Shown here: positions 8,839 through 15,951 of the stretch, one piece after another
Numbering within the stretch: position 1 is the first letter of the stretch
Layout of the letters: every line of letters begins with the position of its first letter
Assembly: GCF_012184425.1 (NCBI RefSeq)
Contig: NZ_VTOW01000006.1
Coordinates: 49,986-113,985 of the forward strand
Reading direction: 5' to 3'
DNA length: 64,000 nucleotides
Source of the DNA: Candidatus Manganitrophus noduliformans
GTDB taxonomy: Bacteria; Nitrospirota; Nitrospiria; SBBL01; Manganitrophaceae
Position numbers and translations under genes: made by a program
The notes under the pieces: model-generated
Seen by the model: the letters and a program-made list of their open reading frames with translations, nothing else
What the model was told of the DNA's origin: nothing
Database searches by the model: none

Positions 8839-9931
8839 GGCCCCGAAAGGCCGGTTAGGCGGTTTCGCCGGGAGCAAGCGATGGCCCGGGATCATTGAAG
8901 CCTACCGAGAATTCCTTCCGGTCACCGACCGGACGCCGGTCATCACGCTGCATGAGGGAAACACGCCGCTTATCCCGGCGCCTCGGCTCGCCGCGGCGGC
9001 GCACGCCGACATCGATCTCTATCTCAAATTCGAGGGGGAGAACCCGACCGGCTCCTTCAAAGACCGGGGAATGACGCTGGCGATCTCGAAGGCGAAGGAA
9101 GAGGGGGCGAAGGCGGTCATCTGCGCCTCCACCGGAAATACCTCCGCCTCTGCCTCGGCCTACAGCGCCCGGGGGGGGATGAAGGCGTATGTCTTGATCC
9201 CGGAGGGAAAGATCTCCCTCGGCAAGCTGGCCCAGGCGATGATCCACCGGGCCACGGTGATTCAGGTGGATGGGAACTTCGATGAGGCGTTGGAGTTGGT
9301 GAAACAGGTGGCCGGGAAATATCCGATCACCCTGGTCAACTCCATCAACCCGTATCGTCTTGAAGGGCAAAAGACGGCGGCCTTTGAAATCTGCGACCAT
9401 TTGGAGACGGCGCCGACCTATCATTTTCTCCCGGTCGGCAACGCCGGCAACATCACCGCCTATTGGAAAGGTTATCAGGAATATTATCATCGTGGAAAGG
9501 TGACGACCCTGCCGAAGATGATCGGTTTTCAGGCCGCCGGCGCCGCGCCGATCGTTCTCGGGCATGTGGTCGAGAAGCCCCGAACGATCGCCACCGCCAT
9601 CCGCATCGGGAACCCGGCCAGTTGGAAATCGGCCGTAGAGGCGGCGGCCGAATCGAAGGGGGAGATCAACCTGGTGACCGACGATGAAATCGTCGAGGCC
9701 TACCGGATGATCGCCGGTTTGGAAGGGCTCTTCTGCGAGCCGGCCTCGGCCGCCGGGGTGGCCGGCGTAATCAAGTTGAGCAAGCGGGGGTTTTTTAAAA
9801 AGGGGGATACGGTCGTCTGCACGTTGACCGGCCACGGCTTGAAAGATGCCGACTTTTCGATGAGCATCGCGCAAAAGCCGACGACAGTCAAGGCGCGTCT
9901 GGATGATGTTTTGAAGGTCATGGGGTTTTAA
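8831..9931 (+). CDS. thrC: Threonine synthase
   Basis: This 366-residue PLP enzyme converts O-phospho-L-homoserine to threonine. The PLP lysine lies in NPTGSFKDRGM (K77). Other motifs are STGNTSASASAY, the phosphate-binding GNAGNITAYWKG, and the C-terminal CEPASAAG. The short length fits the bacterial clade of stand-alone threonine synthases. I chose the ATG at 8831, which overlaps the hom stop and follows GGAGGGGGAAG; an in-frame GTG 15 nt upstream lies inside hom without a good Shine-Dalgarno. The next gene is an apgM-family protein, the likely supplier of phosphohomoserine. Confidence 0.96.
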   Translation: MSEAPKGRLGGFAGSKRWPGIIEAYREFLPVTDRTPVITLHEGNTPLIPAPRLAAAAHADIDLYLKFEGENPTGSFKDRGMTLAISKAKEEGAKAVICASTGNTSASASAYSARGGMKAYVLIPEGKISLGKLAQAMIHRATVIQVDGNFDEALELVKQVAGKYPITLVNSINPYRLEGQKTAAFEICDHLETAPTYHFLPVGNAGNITAYWKGYQEYYHRGKVTTLPKMIGFQAAGAAPIVLGHVVEKPRTIATAIRIGNPASWKSAVEAAAESKGEINLVTDDEIVEAYRMIAGLEGLFCEPASAAGVAGVIKLSKRGFFKKGDTVVCTLTGHGLKDADFSMSIAQKPTTVKARLDDVLKVMGF

Positions 9932-9933
9932 TT

Positions 9934-10004
9934 GTAGGGGCGCACCGACGTGTGCGCCCTTTTTTCCATTGGAGGATCGGGCGGACACACCGGTCCGCCC
10001 CTAC
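9934..10004. repeat. Composite inverted repeat (MITE/REP-like) between thrC and the apgM-like gene
   Basis: The outer arms GTAGGGGCG (from 9934) and the CGCCCCTAC-type end (to 10004) enclose two hairpins: GGGCGCAC / GTGCGCCC followed by six T (9938-9965), and GGGCGGAC / GTCCGCCC (9979-10000). This is the same family as the palindrome at 7465. The first hairpin plus T-run could also act as a terminator inside the operon. Confidence 0.75.
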
Positions 10005-10025
10005 GAGTGGACCTGATTTCAAATA

Positions 10026-11231
10026 ATGAAATACGTTGTTTTGGTTGCGGACGGGATGGCCGACCGGCCGATCGAAGCGCTCGGCGGGAGGACGCCGCTT
10101 GAAGCGGCGAAAACACCCAACATTGATCTCCTTGCGACCTGCGGAGAAATCGGCCTGGTCCGGACGACGCCGGATGGATTCGTCCCGGGGAGCGATGTCG
10201 CGCATCTGTCGATCTTCGGTTATGACCCGCGCCGGTTTTATCCCGGGAGAGGGGCGCTTGAGTCGGCGGGGATGGAAGTCTCGCTCAATGAAGGGGATGT
10301 CGCCTTCCGATGCAACCTCGTGACCCTTCGGGACCGGCAGAAGGGATATGCCTTCAACGAGCTCTCCGCCCGGGTATTTTTAGAGGACCCCACGGCGGGG
10401 AAGATCGGCGACGAAGAGGCCCGGGAGCTGATCGATCTGCTCAACAATCTGCTCGGAAGCGATCAGATTCAGTTTTATACAGGGAAGGGATATCGGCACC
10501 TGATGGTGTGGGTCCACGGCGTCTCGAAGGTGGAGTGCCTCCCCCCTCACAAGCTGATCGACAAGGAGATCGTCTCGGTTTTTCCCCGCGGGGCCGACAA
10601 GGGAATTTTAAAGAAGCTGGTTCAGAGCGCCTTTACCGTTTTATTGGGCCATCCGGTCAACGAAGAGCGGATGGCGCGAGGGGAGCGGCCGGCCAACGGC
10701 GTCTGGTTCTGGGGGCCGGGACGAGAAGCCGAATTGCTCCCCTTCTCAGAACGGTTCGGGAAGCGCGGTACGGTGATCTCGGAGGCCGATTTCCTGCGCG
10801 GTTTGGGACGGAAAACGGGAATGAAGGTCATTGATGTCCCCGGCGGCGACGACGCGGCAAAGGTGAAGGCGGCCTCCGAAGCGCTTGACGCGCACGATCT
10901 GGCCTATCTCCATTTCGAAGCGTGTGATGCGGCGGGGCATGCAGGCGACCTGCAGTTGAAGGTGGAGGCGATCGAACGTTTCGATCGGCAGATCGTCGGC
11001 CCGTTGCTCTCTCAACTGAAAGAGAAGGGGCCGTGGCGGCTGCTTCTTCTCTCGGATCACGCCACGCCGGTATCGACACGGGACGCGGTCGCCGATCCGG
11101 TTCCCTTTCTCCTCTGCCGGGGGCTTGGCGGGAAAAAAGAAGAGCGCGCCTTCTCGGAGAGGGACGCGGCCGGAAACGCGATTTTCTGGCCCGAAGGCCA
11201 TCGATTGATGGAGCATTTCTTAAGGGCATAA
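10026..11231 (+). CDS. ApgM-family phosphomutase-like protein, probable homoserine kinase
   Basis: This 401-residue alkaline-phosphatase-superfamily protein belongs to the archaeal-type 2,3-bisphosphoglycerate-independent phosphoglycerate mutase group. It shows VLVADGMADRP (metal-binding Asp), GSDVAHLSIFGYDP, FRCNLVTL, a late HFEACDAAGHAGD, and LLLSDHATP for the second metal site. The subgroup found beside threonine genes is described as a proposed homoserine kinase (TIGR02535-type). Here it sits in hom-thrC-[this]-lysC, and no GHMP-type thrB is present in the cluster. I infer that it phosphorylates homoserine for ThrC. A glycolytic mutase role is the alternative. Confidence 0.85.
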   Translation: MKYVVLVADGMADRPIEALGGRTPLEAAKTPNIDLLATCGEIGLVRTTPDGFVPGSDVAHLSIFGYDPRRFYPGRGALESAGMEVSLNEGDVAFRCNLVTLRDRQKGYAFNELSARVFLEDPTAGKIGDEEARELIDLLNNLLGSDQIQFYTGKGYRHLMVWVHGVSKVECLPPHKLIDKEIVSVFPRGADKGILKKLVQSAFTVLLGHPVNEERMARGERPANGVWFWGPGREAELLPFSERFGKRGTVISEADFLRGLGRKTGMKVIDVPGGDDAAKVKAASEALDAHDLAYLHFEACDAAGHAGDLQLKVEAIERFDRQIVGPLLSQLKEKGPWRLLLLSDHATPVSTRDAVADPVPFLLCRGLGGKKEERAFSERDAAGNAIFWPEGHRLMEHFLRA

Positions 11232-11248
11232 ACAGGGATGGGTTGTAA

Positions 11249-12517
11249 ATGTTGATCGTTCAGAAATTCGGCGGGACCTCCGTCGGAACCACCGACCGGA
11301 TTAAAAACGTGGCGCGGCGGGTCGCGCAGGCGCGGGCGGAGGGAAACGATGTCGTGGTGGTCGTCTCCGCGATGAGCGGGGAGACCGACCGGTTGATCGG
11401 GCTCGCCCACCAGATTTCCCCCCTTCCCGATCAGCGAGAGATGGATATGCTGATTTCGACCGGAGAGCGGGTGACGATCGCCCTGCTGGCGATCGCCCTT
11501 CAGGAATCGGGGGTGGCGGCGCGCTCCTTCACCGGAAGACAGGTCGGCATCTTGACCGACGCGGTCCACACCAACGCCCGGATCGAGCAGATCACCGCGG
11601 AGCGGTTGAAGGAATCGCTCGCCGAGGGGGTCGTCCCGGTGGTGGCCGGTTTTCAGGGGATCAATCAGCGATCGGATGTGACGACCCTCGGCCGGGGGGG
11701 CTCCGACACCACCGCCGTCGCATTGGCCGCCGCGCTGAAGGCCGATCTCTGCGATATTTATACCGATGTGGACGGGGTCTATACGACCGACCCGAATATC
11801 GTTCCGAACGCAAGAAAGTTGTCGAAGATCTCCTATGAGGAGATGCTGGAGATGGCGAGCCTGGGGGCGAAGGTGCTCCAGACCCGTTCGGTGGAATTTG
11901 CGATGAAATATCAGGTTCCGGTCCGTGTCCGGTCGAGCTTCAACGACCACGAGGGGACCCTGGTGACAAAGGAGGATCTAGAGATGGAGCAAGAGGTCGT
12001 CTCGGGGGTGACCTACGATAAAAATCAGGCGAAAGTAACCCTCCTCGGCGTGCCCGACCGGCCGGGGATCGCCTCGAAAATTTTCGGCACCCTCGCCCGG
12101 GAGAATGTGGTCGTCGATATGATCATCCAGAACGTAAGCCAGGGAGGGATGACCGATATCTCCTTTACCGTCCCGAAGGGAGATGCGCGGCGGGCGAAAG
12201 AGACCCTTTCCAAATTGGCGGAAGAGATGGGGGTGCAGGACATTCAATTGACGGAGAACATCGCCAAGGTCTCGATCGTCGGGGTCGGGATGCGTTCCCA
12301 CTCCGGGGTGGCGGCCAAGATGTTCTCCAGCCTGGCGGCGGAGGGGATCAACATCATGATGATCTCCACCTCCGAAATCAAAATCTCCTGCGTCATCGAT
12401 TCGAAGTATACCGAGCTGGCGGTCCGGACCCTTCATGATGTTTTCGAGCTGAGCAAGACCCCGCCGCAGAAGAGCGAAAAGGGCAAGGCGAAGACGGCGA
12501 GGCGGGCTTCAAAATAA
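11249..12517 (+). CDS. lysC: Aspartate kinase
   Basis: This 422-residue aspartokinase catalyses ATP-dependent phosphorylation of aspartate, the first step to lysine, threonine and methionine. The N-terminal kinase motifs are [34 protein letters not shown] and [17 protein letters not shown]. The C-terminal half contains two ACT domains (about 265-400) with [19 protein letters not shown], as in monofunctional lysine/threonine-regulated enzymes. It ends in a short basic tail. It follows the apgM-like gene by 17 bp. The gap to cimA carries a structured leader. Confidence 0.97.
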   Translation: MLIVQKFGGTSVGTTDRIKNVARRVAQARAEGNDVVVVVSAMSGETDRLIGLAHQISPLPDQREMDMLISTGERVTIALLAIALQESGVAARSFTGRQVGILTDAVHTNARIEQITAERLKESLAEGVVPVVAGFQGINQRSDVTTLGRGGSDTTAVALAAALKADLCDIYTDVDGVYTTDPNIVPNARKLSKISYEEMLEMASLGAKVLQTRSVEFAMKYQVPVRVRSSFNDHEGTLVTKEDLEMEQEVVSGVTYDKNQAKVTLLGVPDRPGIASKIFGTLARENVVVDMIIQNVSQGGMTDISFTVPKGDARRAKETLSKLAEEMGVQDIQLTENIAKVSIVGVGMRSHSGVAAKMFSSLAAEGINIMMISTSEIKISCVIDSKYTELAVRTLHDVFELSKTPPQKSEKGKAKTARRASK

Positions 12518-12520
12518 AAG

Positions 12521-12570
12521 GTCTTTGCGGGCGCGAGCGACGCTCGAAGAGGTCTCACAACCGCAAAGAC
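12521..12570 (+). promoter_or_regulatory. Stem-loop leader directly before the cimA ribosome binding site
   Basis: GTCTTTGCGG (12521-12530) pairs perfectly with CCGCAAAGAC (12561-12570). The enclosed 30 nt contain a smaller hairpin (CGAGCG/GCTCG). The AGGAG Shine-Dalgarno of cimA begins one base after the stem, so folding would sit against the ribosome binding site. It is not a recognised riboswitch class and has no poly-T for termination. Confidence 0.5.
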
Positions 12571-12580
12571 AGGAGTGACC

Positions 12581-14143
12581 ATGCAGATCGTTGAGATCTA
12601 CGACACCACGTTACGCGACGGCGCACAGTCGGAGGATGTCTCCTTCTCCGTCGAGGATAAGCTTCGCATCGTACAGAAGCTTGATGAGCTCGGCCTTCAT
12701 TACATCGAAGGGGGATGGCCGGGGGCGAACCCGAAGGATATCACCTTCTTCGAGGAGATGAAAAAAATCCCGCTCAAGTCGTCCAAGCTCGTCGCTTTCG
12801 GCGCCACGCGGAAATCGAGAAACAAGGTTTCGGAGGATCCCAACATCAAAGCGCTGGCCGAGGCCGGCACCGAGGTCGTCACCCTTTTCGGCAAGAGCTG
12901 GGACCTGCACGTCACCGAGGCGCTCGGGATCACACTCAAGAAAAATCTGGAGATCATCTCCGATTCGATCGAGTACCTTCGCTCTCAGGGGAAGCGGGTT
13001 TTTTACGATGCGGAACATTTCTTCAGCGGTTATCTGGCGAAGCCCGACTACGCGCTGAAGACGCTGGAAGCGGCCAAGCGGGCCGGCGCGGAGTGCATCA
13101 TCCTCTGCGACACCAACGGCGGGACGATGCCGTGGCAGCTCCGCGAAGCGCTGGAGGTGGTTCAGCGCGAGATCGGCGGCTCGCTCGGCATCCATACCCA
13201 TAACGACTCCGAGATGGCGGTGGCCAACGCCTTGACGGCGGTCGAAATCGGCGTGACCCAGGTTCAGGGGACGATGAACGGGTTCGGGGAGCGCTGCGGA
13301 AACGCCAACCTCTGCTCGCTCCTCCCGAATCTGAAATTGAAGATGAAGATCAACTGCATCGCTGACGACCAGCTCAAGCGGTTGAGAGAGGTCTCTCACT
13401 TCGTCAGCGAGATCGCCAATCTCCCCCACAACAAACACCAGCCGTATGTCGGCGACGCCGCCTTCGCCCACAAGGGGGGGATTCACGTCCACGCCGTCCG
13501 GAAGAATGCGGAAACATACGAGCATGTCGCTCCGAGCAAAGTGGGAAATCGGCAGCGGGTTCTGATCTCCGACAACGCCGGAAAGAGCAACCTTCTGGAG
13601 AAGGCGAAGGAGTTCCGGATCAACCTGGCGAGCGACAGCCCGCATCTTACGGAAATTCTCGAACAACTCAAAGAGCGGGAGCACCAGGGCTACCAGTTCG
13701 AGGGGGCGGAGGGCTCCTTTGAGCTGATGATGAAGAAGGCGCTCGGAAAACATAAGAAGTTTTTTAATCTGGTCGGCTTTCGCGTGATCGTCGAAAAACG
13801 AAAGGGAAGCGAGGAGACCTTCTGCGAGGCGACCATTATGGTCGAGGTAGGGGGCCAGGTGGAGCACACTGCGGCGACCGGAAACGGACCAGTCAATGCG
13901 CTCGACCACGCGCTTCGAAAGGCGCTCGAAAAATTTTATCCGGCCCTCTCTCAGGTCAAGCTCCTCGATTATAAGGTCCGCGTCTTGACCGCCAGCGACG
14001 GGACCGGATCGAAGGTCCGGGTCTTGATCGAATCGGGCGACGGCGAGAAGAATTGGGGGACGGTCGGTGTTTCCGAAAACATCATCGAAGCCAGCTGGCA
14101 AGCATTGGTGGACAGTATCGAGTACAAACTATTGAACAGCTGA
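12581..14143 (+). CDS. cimA: (R)-citramalate synthase
   Basis: This 520-residue protein of the isopropylmalate/citramalate synthase family condenses pyruvate with acetyl-CoA to citramalate, opening the threonine-independent route to 2-oxobutyrate and isoleucine. The TIM-barrel motifs are [25 protein letters not shown] (metal-binding His pair) and [38 protein letters not shown] resembles the CimA (TIGR00977) type more than LeuA. The C-terminal LeuA-like regulatory domain (about 400-515) suggests feedback control by isoleucine. I chose ATG 12581, since AGGAG lies at 12571-12575. Its position after lysC joins both branches of isoleucine precursor supply. Confidence 0.93.
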   Translation: MQIVEIYDTTLRDGAQSEDVSFSVEDKLRIVQKLDELGLHYIEGGWPGANPKDITFFEEMKKIPLKSSKLVAFGATRKSRNKVSEDPNIKALAEAGTEVVTLFGKSWDLHVTEALGITLKKNLEIISDSIEYLRSQGKRVFYDAEHFFSGYLAKPDYALKTLEAAKRAGAECIILCDTNGGTMPWQLREALEVVQREIGGSLGIHTHNDSEMAVANALTAVEIGVTQVQGTMNGFGERCGNANLCSLLPNLKLKMKINCIADDQLKRLREVSHFVSEIANLPHNKHQPYVGDAAFAHKGGIHVHAVRKNAETYEHVAPSKVGNRQRVLISDNAGKSNLLEKAKEFRINLASDSPHLTEILEQLKEREHQGYQFEGAEGSFELMMKKALGKHKKFFNLVGFRVIVEKRKGSEETFCEATIMVEVGGQVEHTAATGNGPVNALDHALRKALEKFYPALSQVKLLDYKVRVLTASDGTGSKVRVLIESGDGEKNWGTVGVSENIIEASWQALVDSIEYKLLNS

Positions 14144-14202
14144 GCGCCGCGCCGCTTCAGGCGCGCTTGCGTGTTTACCATCGGTCAGCCTATAATTTAG
14201 GA

Positions 14203-15096
14203 ATGAGAAATCGCTCGATGCAGATTGCGAAAAATAGGCTGACCTCCATCCTCCCCCTCCTTATTATTATTCTCTTCGTCTCCTGCACGGAGCAAACCGC
14301 TTCCACTCCTGTCGTCGCCTCCGCTCCCGAGCCGCACTTCGAAGAGATTGAGCCGATCGGCGAGATCCCCGCGCGCGAGCTCCTCATCACGGAGAAGGCC
14401 TTCATCCGGGTGGCGAAGCGGGTCACGCCGGCGGTGGTGAACATCAGCACGGTCCACTTCGTCCGTCATCCCGATTCCGCTCAAGACAGAGGGTTTTTCC
14501 AGGACTTCCTGGGAGAGCTCTTCAAGGACCCTCCCCGCCGTGAGTTCCGGCAGAGGAGCCTCGGCTCCGGCTTCATCATCAGCAGAGACGGCTACATCAT
14601 CACCAACCATCATGTCATTTCCGAGGCCGACAAAATCACGATCAAGCTTTCGGACCGGAGAGAATTCATCGGAACGATCATCGGAAAAGACCCCAAAACC
14701 GATCTCGCGATCATTAAGATTCCCCCTCAATCCGATCTGCCGGTGGCCGACCTTGGCGACTCGGGCCGGCTTCAGGTGGGAGAGTGGGCGATTGCGATCG
14801 GAAACCCCTTCGGTCTTGACCGGACGGTGACCGTCGGCGTCATCAGCGCGACCGGAAGGACCGACCTCGGCCTGACCGATCAGGACAACTTTATCCAAAC
14901 CGACGCCTCGATCAACTTCGGAAACAGCGGCGGCCCGCTGCTGAACGCCAGGGGGGAGGTGATCGGCATCAACACCGCCATCGTCGCCACGGGACAAGGG
15001 ATCGGCTTCGCCATTCCGATCAACATGGCCAAAACGGTCGTCGAAGCGTGGGTCGATAAAGGAACCATCAGCCAGGGTCGCCTGGCCCTGCCGTAG
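14203..15096 (+). CDS. HtrA/DegP-type serine protease, lipoprotein, lacking the PDZ domain
   Basis: This 297-residue protein has a hydrophobic N-terminus ending in the lipobox-like LFVSC and a complete trypsin-like domain. The catalytic His is in ITNHHVIS, Asp in KTDLAIIKI, and Ser in NFGNSGGPLL. HtrA proteases degrade misfolded envelope proteins and normally continue with one or two PDZ domains after the protease domain. Here the frame stops right after INMAKTVVEAWVDKG, so no PDZ is present. The last ~42 bp of the gene recur at 15813-15855 beyond the toxin-antitoxin pair, which points to rearrangement at the 3' end. The start is uncertain: ATG 14203 or 14218, neither with a strong Shine-Dalgarno. 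Confidence 0.85.
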   Translation: MRNRSMQIAKNRLTSILPLLIIILFVSCTEQTASTPVVASAPEPHFEEIEPIGEIPARELLITEKAFIRVAKRVTPAVVNISTVHFVRHPDSAQDRGFFQDFLGELFKDPPRREFRQRSLGSGFIISRDGYIITNHHVISEADKITIKLSDRREFIGTIIGKDPKTDLAIIKIPPQSDLPVADLGDSGRLQVGEWAIAIGNPFGLDRTVTVGVISATGRTDLGLTDQDNFIQTDASINFGNSGGPLLNARGEVIGINTAIVATGQGIGFAIPINMAKTVVEAWVDKGTISQGRLALP

Positions 15097-15097
15097 C
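15054..15097 (+). repeat. Left copy of a ~42-bp direct repeat flanking the TA module
   Basis: The stretch CGATAAAGGAACCATCAGCC followed by AGGGTCGCCTGGCCCTGCCGT forms the 3' end of the htrA-like gene. It is repeated at 15813-15855 with a single extra C and no other visible difference. In both copies the htrA frame would meet a stop (TAG or TAA) at the same point if the extra C is ignored. Confidence 0.85.
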
Positions 15098-15125
15098 ACC
15101 CCTTCCCAATACGAATTTCCTTCCG

Positions 15126-15169
15126 TTGACTTCCGGCGTTTCCTACACTACTATTATCGATAGAGATAA
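15126..15169 (+). promoter_or_regulatory. Promoter and candidate operator of the toxin-antitoxin pair
   Basis: TTGACT (15126-15131), a 17-bp spacer and TACTAT (15149-15154) form a good sigma70 promoter. It is followed at once by an inverted repeat TTATC-n6-GATAA (about 15154-15169), a plausible binding site for the AbrB-type antitoxin. The antitoxin ATG is 20 bp further on. Confidence 0.6.
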
Positions 15170-15188
15170 CGTAAGACGGAGGAGTTAA

Positions 15189-15398
15189 ATGTCCACGATC
15201 ACCATTTCTTCGAAGTACCAGATCGTCATCCCCAAAGAGATTCGGGAAAAACTCCGCCTCAGCCCTCGACAGAAGCTTCAGGTGTTGGAGAAGGGAGGGG
15301 TGATCAGTTTGGTCCCCGAGGTGCCATTGAAATCTCTAAAGGGTTTTGTCAAAGGGATGGATCAGAGCAATCTCCGTGAGAAACAGGAGCGAGCGTGA
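15189..15398 (+). CDS. AbrB/SpoVT (MazE-like) antitoxin
   Basis: This 69-residue protein has a swapped-hairpin AbrB domain at the N-terminus (MSTITISSKYQIVIPKEIRE... LRLSPRQKLQVLEKGGVISLVP). This is the DNA-binding fold that autoregulates many VapBC and MazEF operons. The C-terminal 20 residues (KGFVKGMDQSNLREKQERA) form the tail expected to wrap the toxin. The stop overlaps the GTG start of the PIN-domain gene (GTGA), so the two are translationally coupled. GGAGG precedes the ATG. Confidence 0.93.
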   Translation: MSTITISSKYQIVIPKEIREKLRLSPRQKLQVLEKGGVISLVPEVPLKSLKGFVKGMDQSNLREKQERA

Positions 15399-15775
15399 AA
15401 GTTTTGATCGATTCCAGCGGATGGATCGAGTTCTTCACAGGGGGGCCTCTTTCCGACCGATACGGATCTTATTTGAAAGACCGCTCCCGCCTGATCACGC
15501 CGACGATCGTTCTGTATGAGGTTTACAAAAAGATCAAAAAAGAAAAGGGAGAAGAGAGCGCGTTGCTGGCCGCGGGGCAATTGAACGCAACGGAAGTCAT
15601 CCCCATGACCGAGTCGATCGCACTTTTGGCCGCCGATTTAAGCCTTCAGCATCGGATCGCGATGGCCGACGCGATCGTTTATGCGACTTCCCGGGAGCGG
15701 CAGGCTCAGGTAATTACCAGCGATGCCGATCTGAAAGATCTTGAGGGGGTCGTTTATCTCACGACCGGGACCTGA
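15395..15775 (+). CDS. vapC: PIN-domain ribonuclease toxin (VapC family)
   Basis: This 126-residue PIN domain has the conserved acidic residues of a VapC nuclease: D6 in VLIDSSGWIEFF, the Glu in LYEVYKKI, the Asp in MADAIVYATS, and the Asp in TSDADLKDL. VapC toxins typically cleave initiator tRNA or rRNA loops when the antitoxin is degraded. It is coupled to the upstream AbrB-type antitoxin. The pair is bounded by the ~42-bp direct repeats, suggesting insertion or duplication at this spot. Confidence 0.93.
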   Translation: MKVLIDSSGWIEFFTGGPLSDRYGSYLKDRSRLITPTIVLYEVYKKIKKEKGEESALLAAGQLNATEVIPMTESIALLAADLSLQHRIAMADAIVYATSRERQAQVITSDADLKDLEGVVYLTTGT

Positions 15776-15812
15776 TTTTCTGAGAGAATATAAGAAATGG
15801 GAGCGATAAGCG

Positions 15813-15855
15813 ATAAAGGAACCATCAGCCCAGGGTCGCCTGGCCCTGCCGTAAT
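15813..15855 (+). repeat. Right copy of the direct repeat flanking the TA module
   Basis: This is the second copy of the htrA 3'-end sequence, with one extra C after CCATCAGCC. It is followed by unrelated DNA, not by PDZ-coding sequence in any frame I checked. Confidence 0.85.
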
Positions 15856-15881
15856 CTGGAATACCAATTAGAAATTTTTCC

Positions 15882-15910
15882 TTGACAAGATTTTGAGAGG
15901 GGTTTATAGT
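15882..15910 (+). promoter_or_regulatory. Sigma70-type promoter of the transglutaminase/toxin-like gene
   Basis: TTGACA (15882-15887), a 17-bp spacer and TATAGT (15905-15910) lie 42 bp upstream of the ATG at 15952. The gene therefore has its own near-consensus promoter, separate from the TA pair. Confidence 0.75.
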
Positions 15911-15951
15911 CACGCCCGTTGCACCGGAATTATCCCATTACGGGAGCCTCC

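Noticed and set aside
12611..14101. 496-codon minus-strand frame antisense to cimA
   Set aside because: It is a shadow of cimA; the protein lacks domain-like features.
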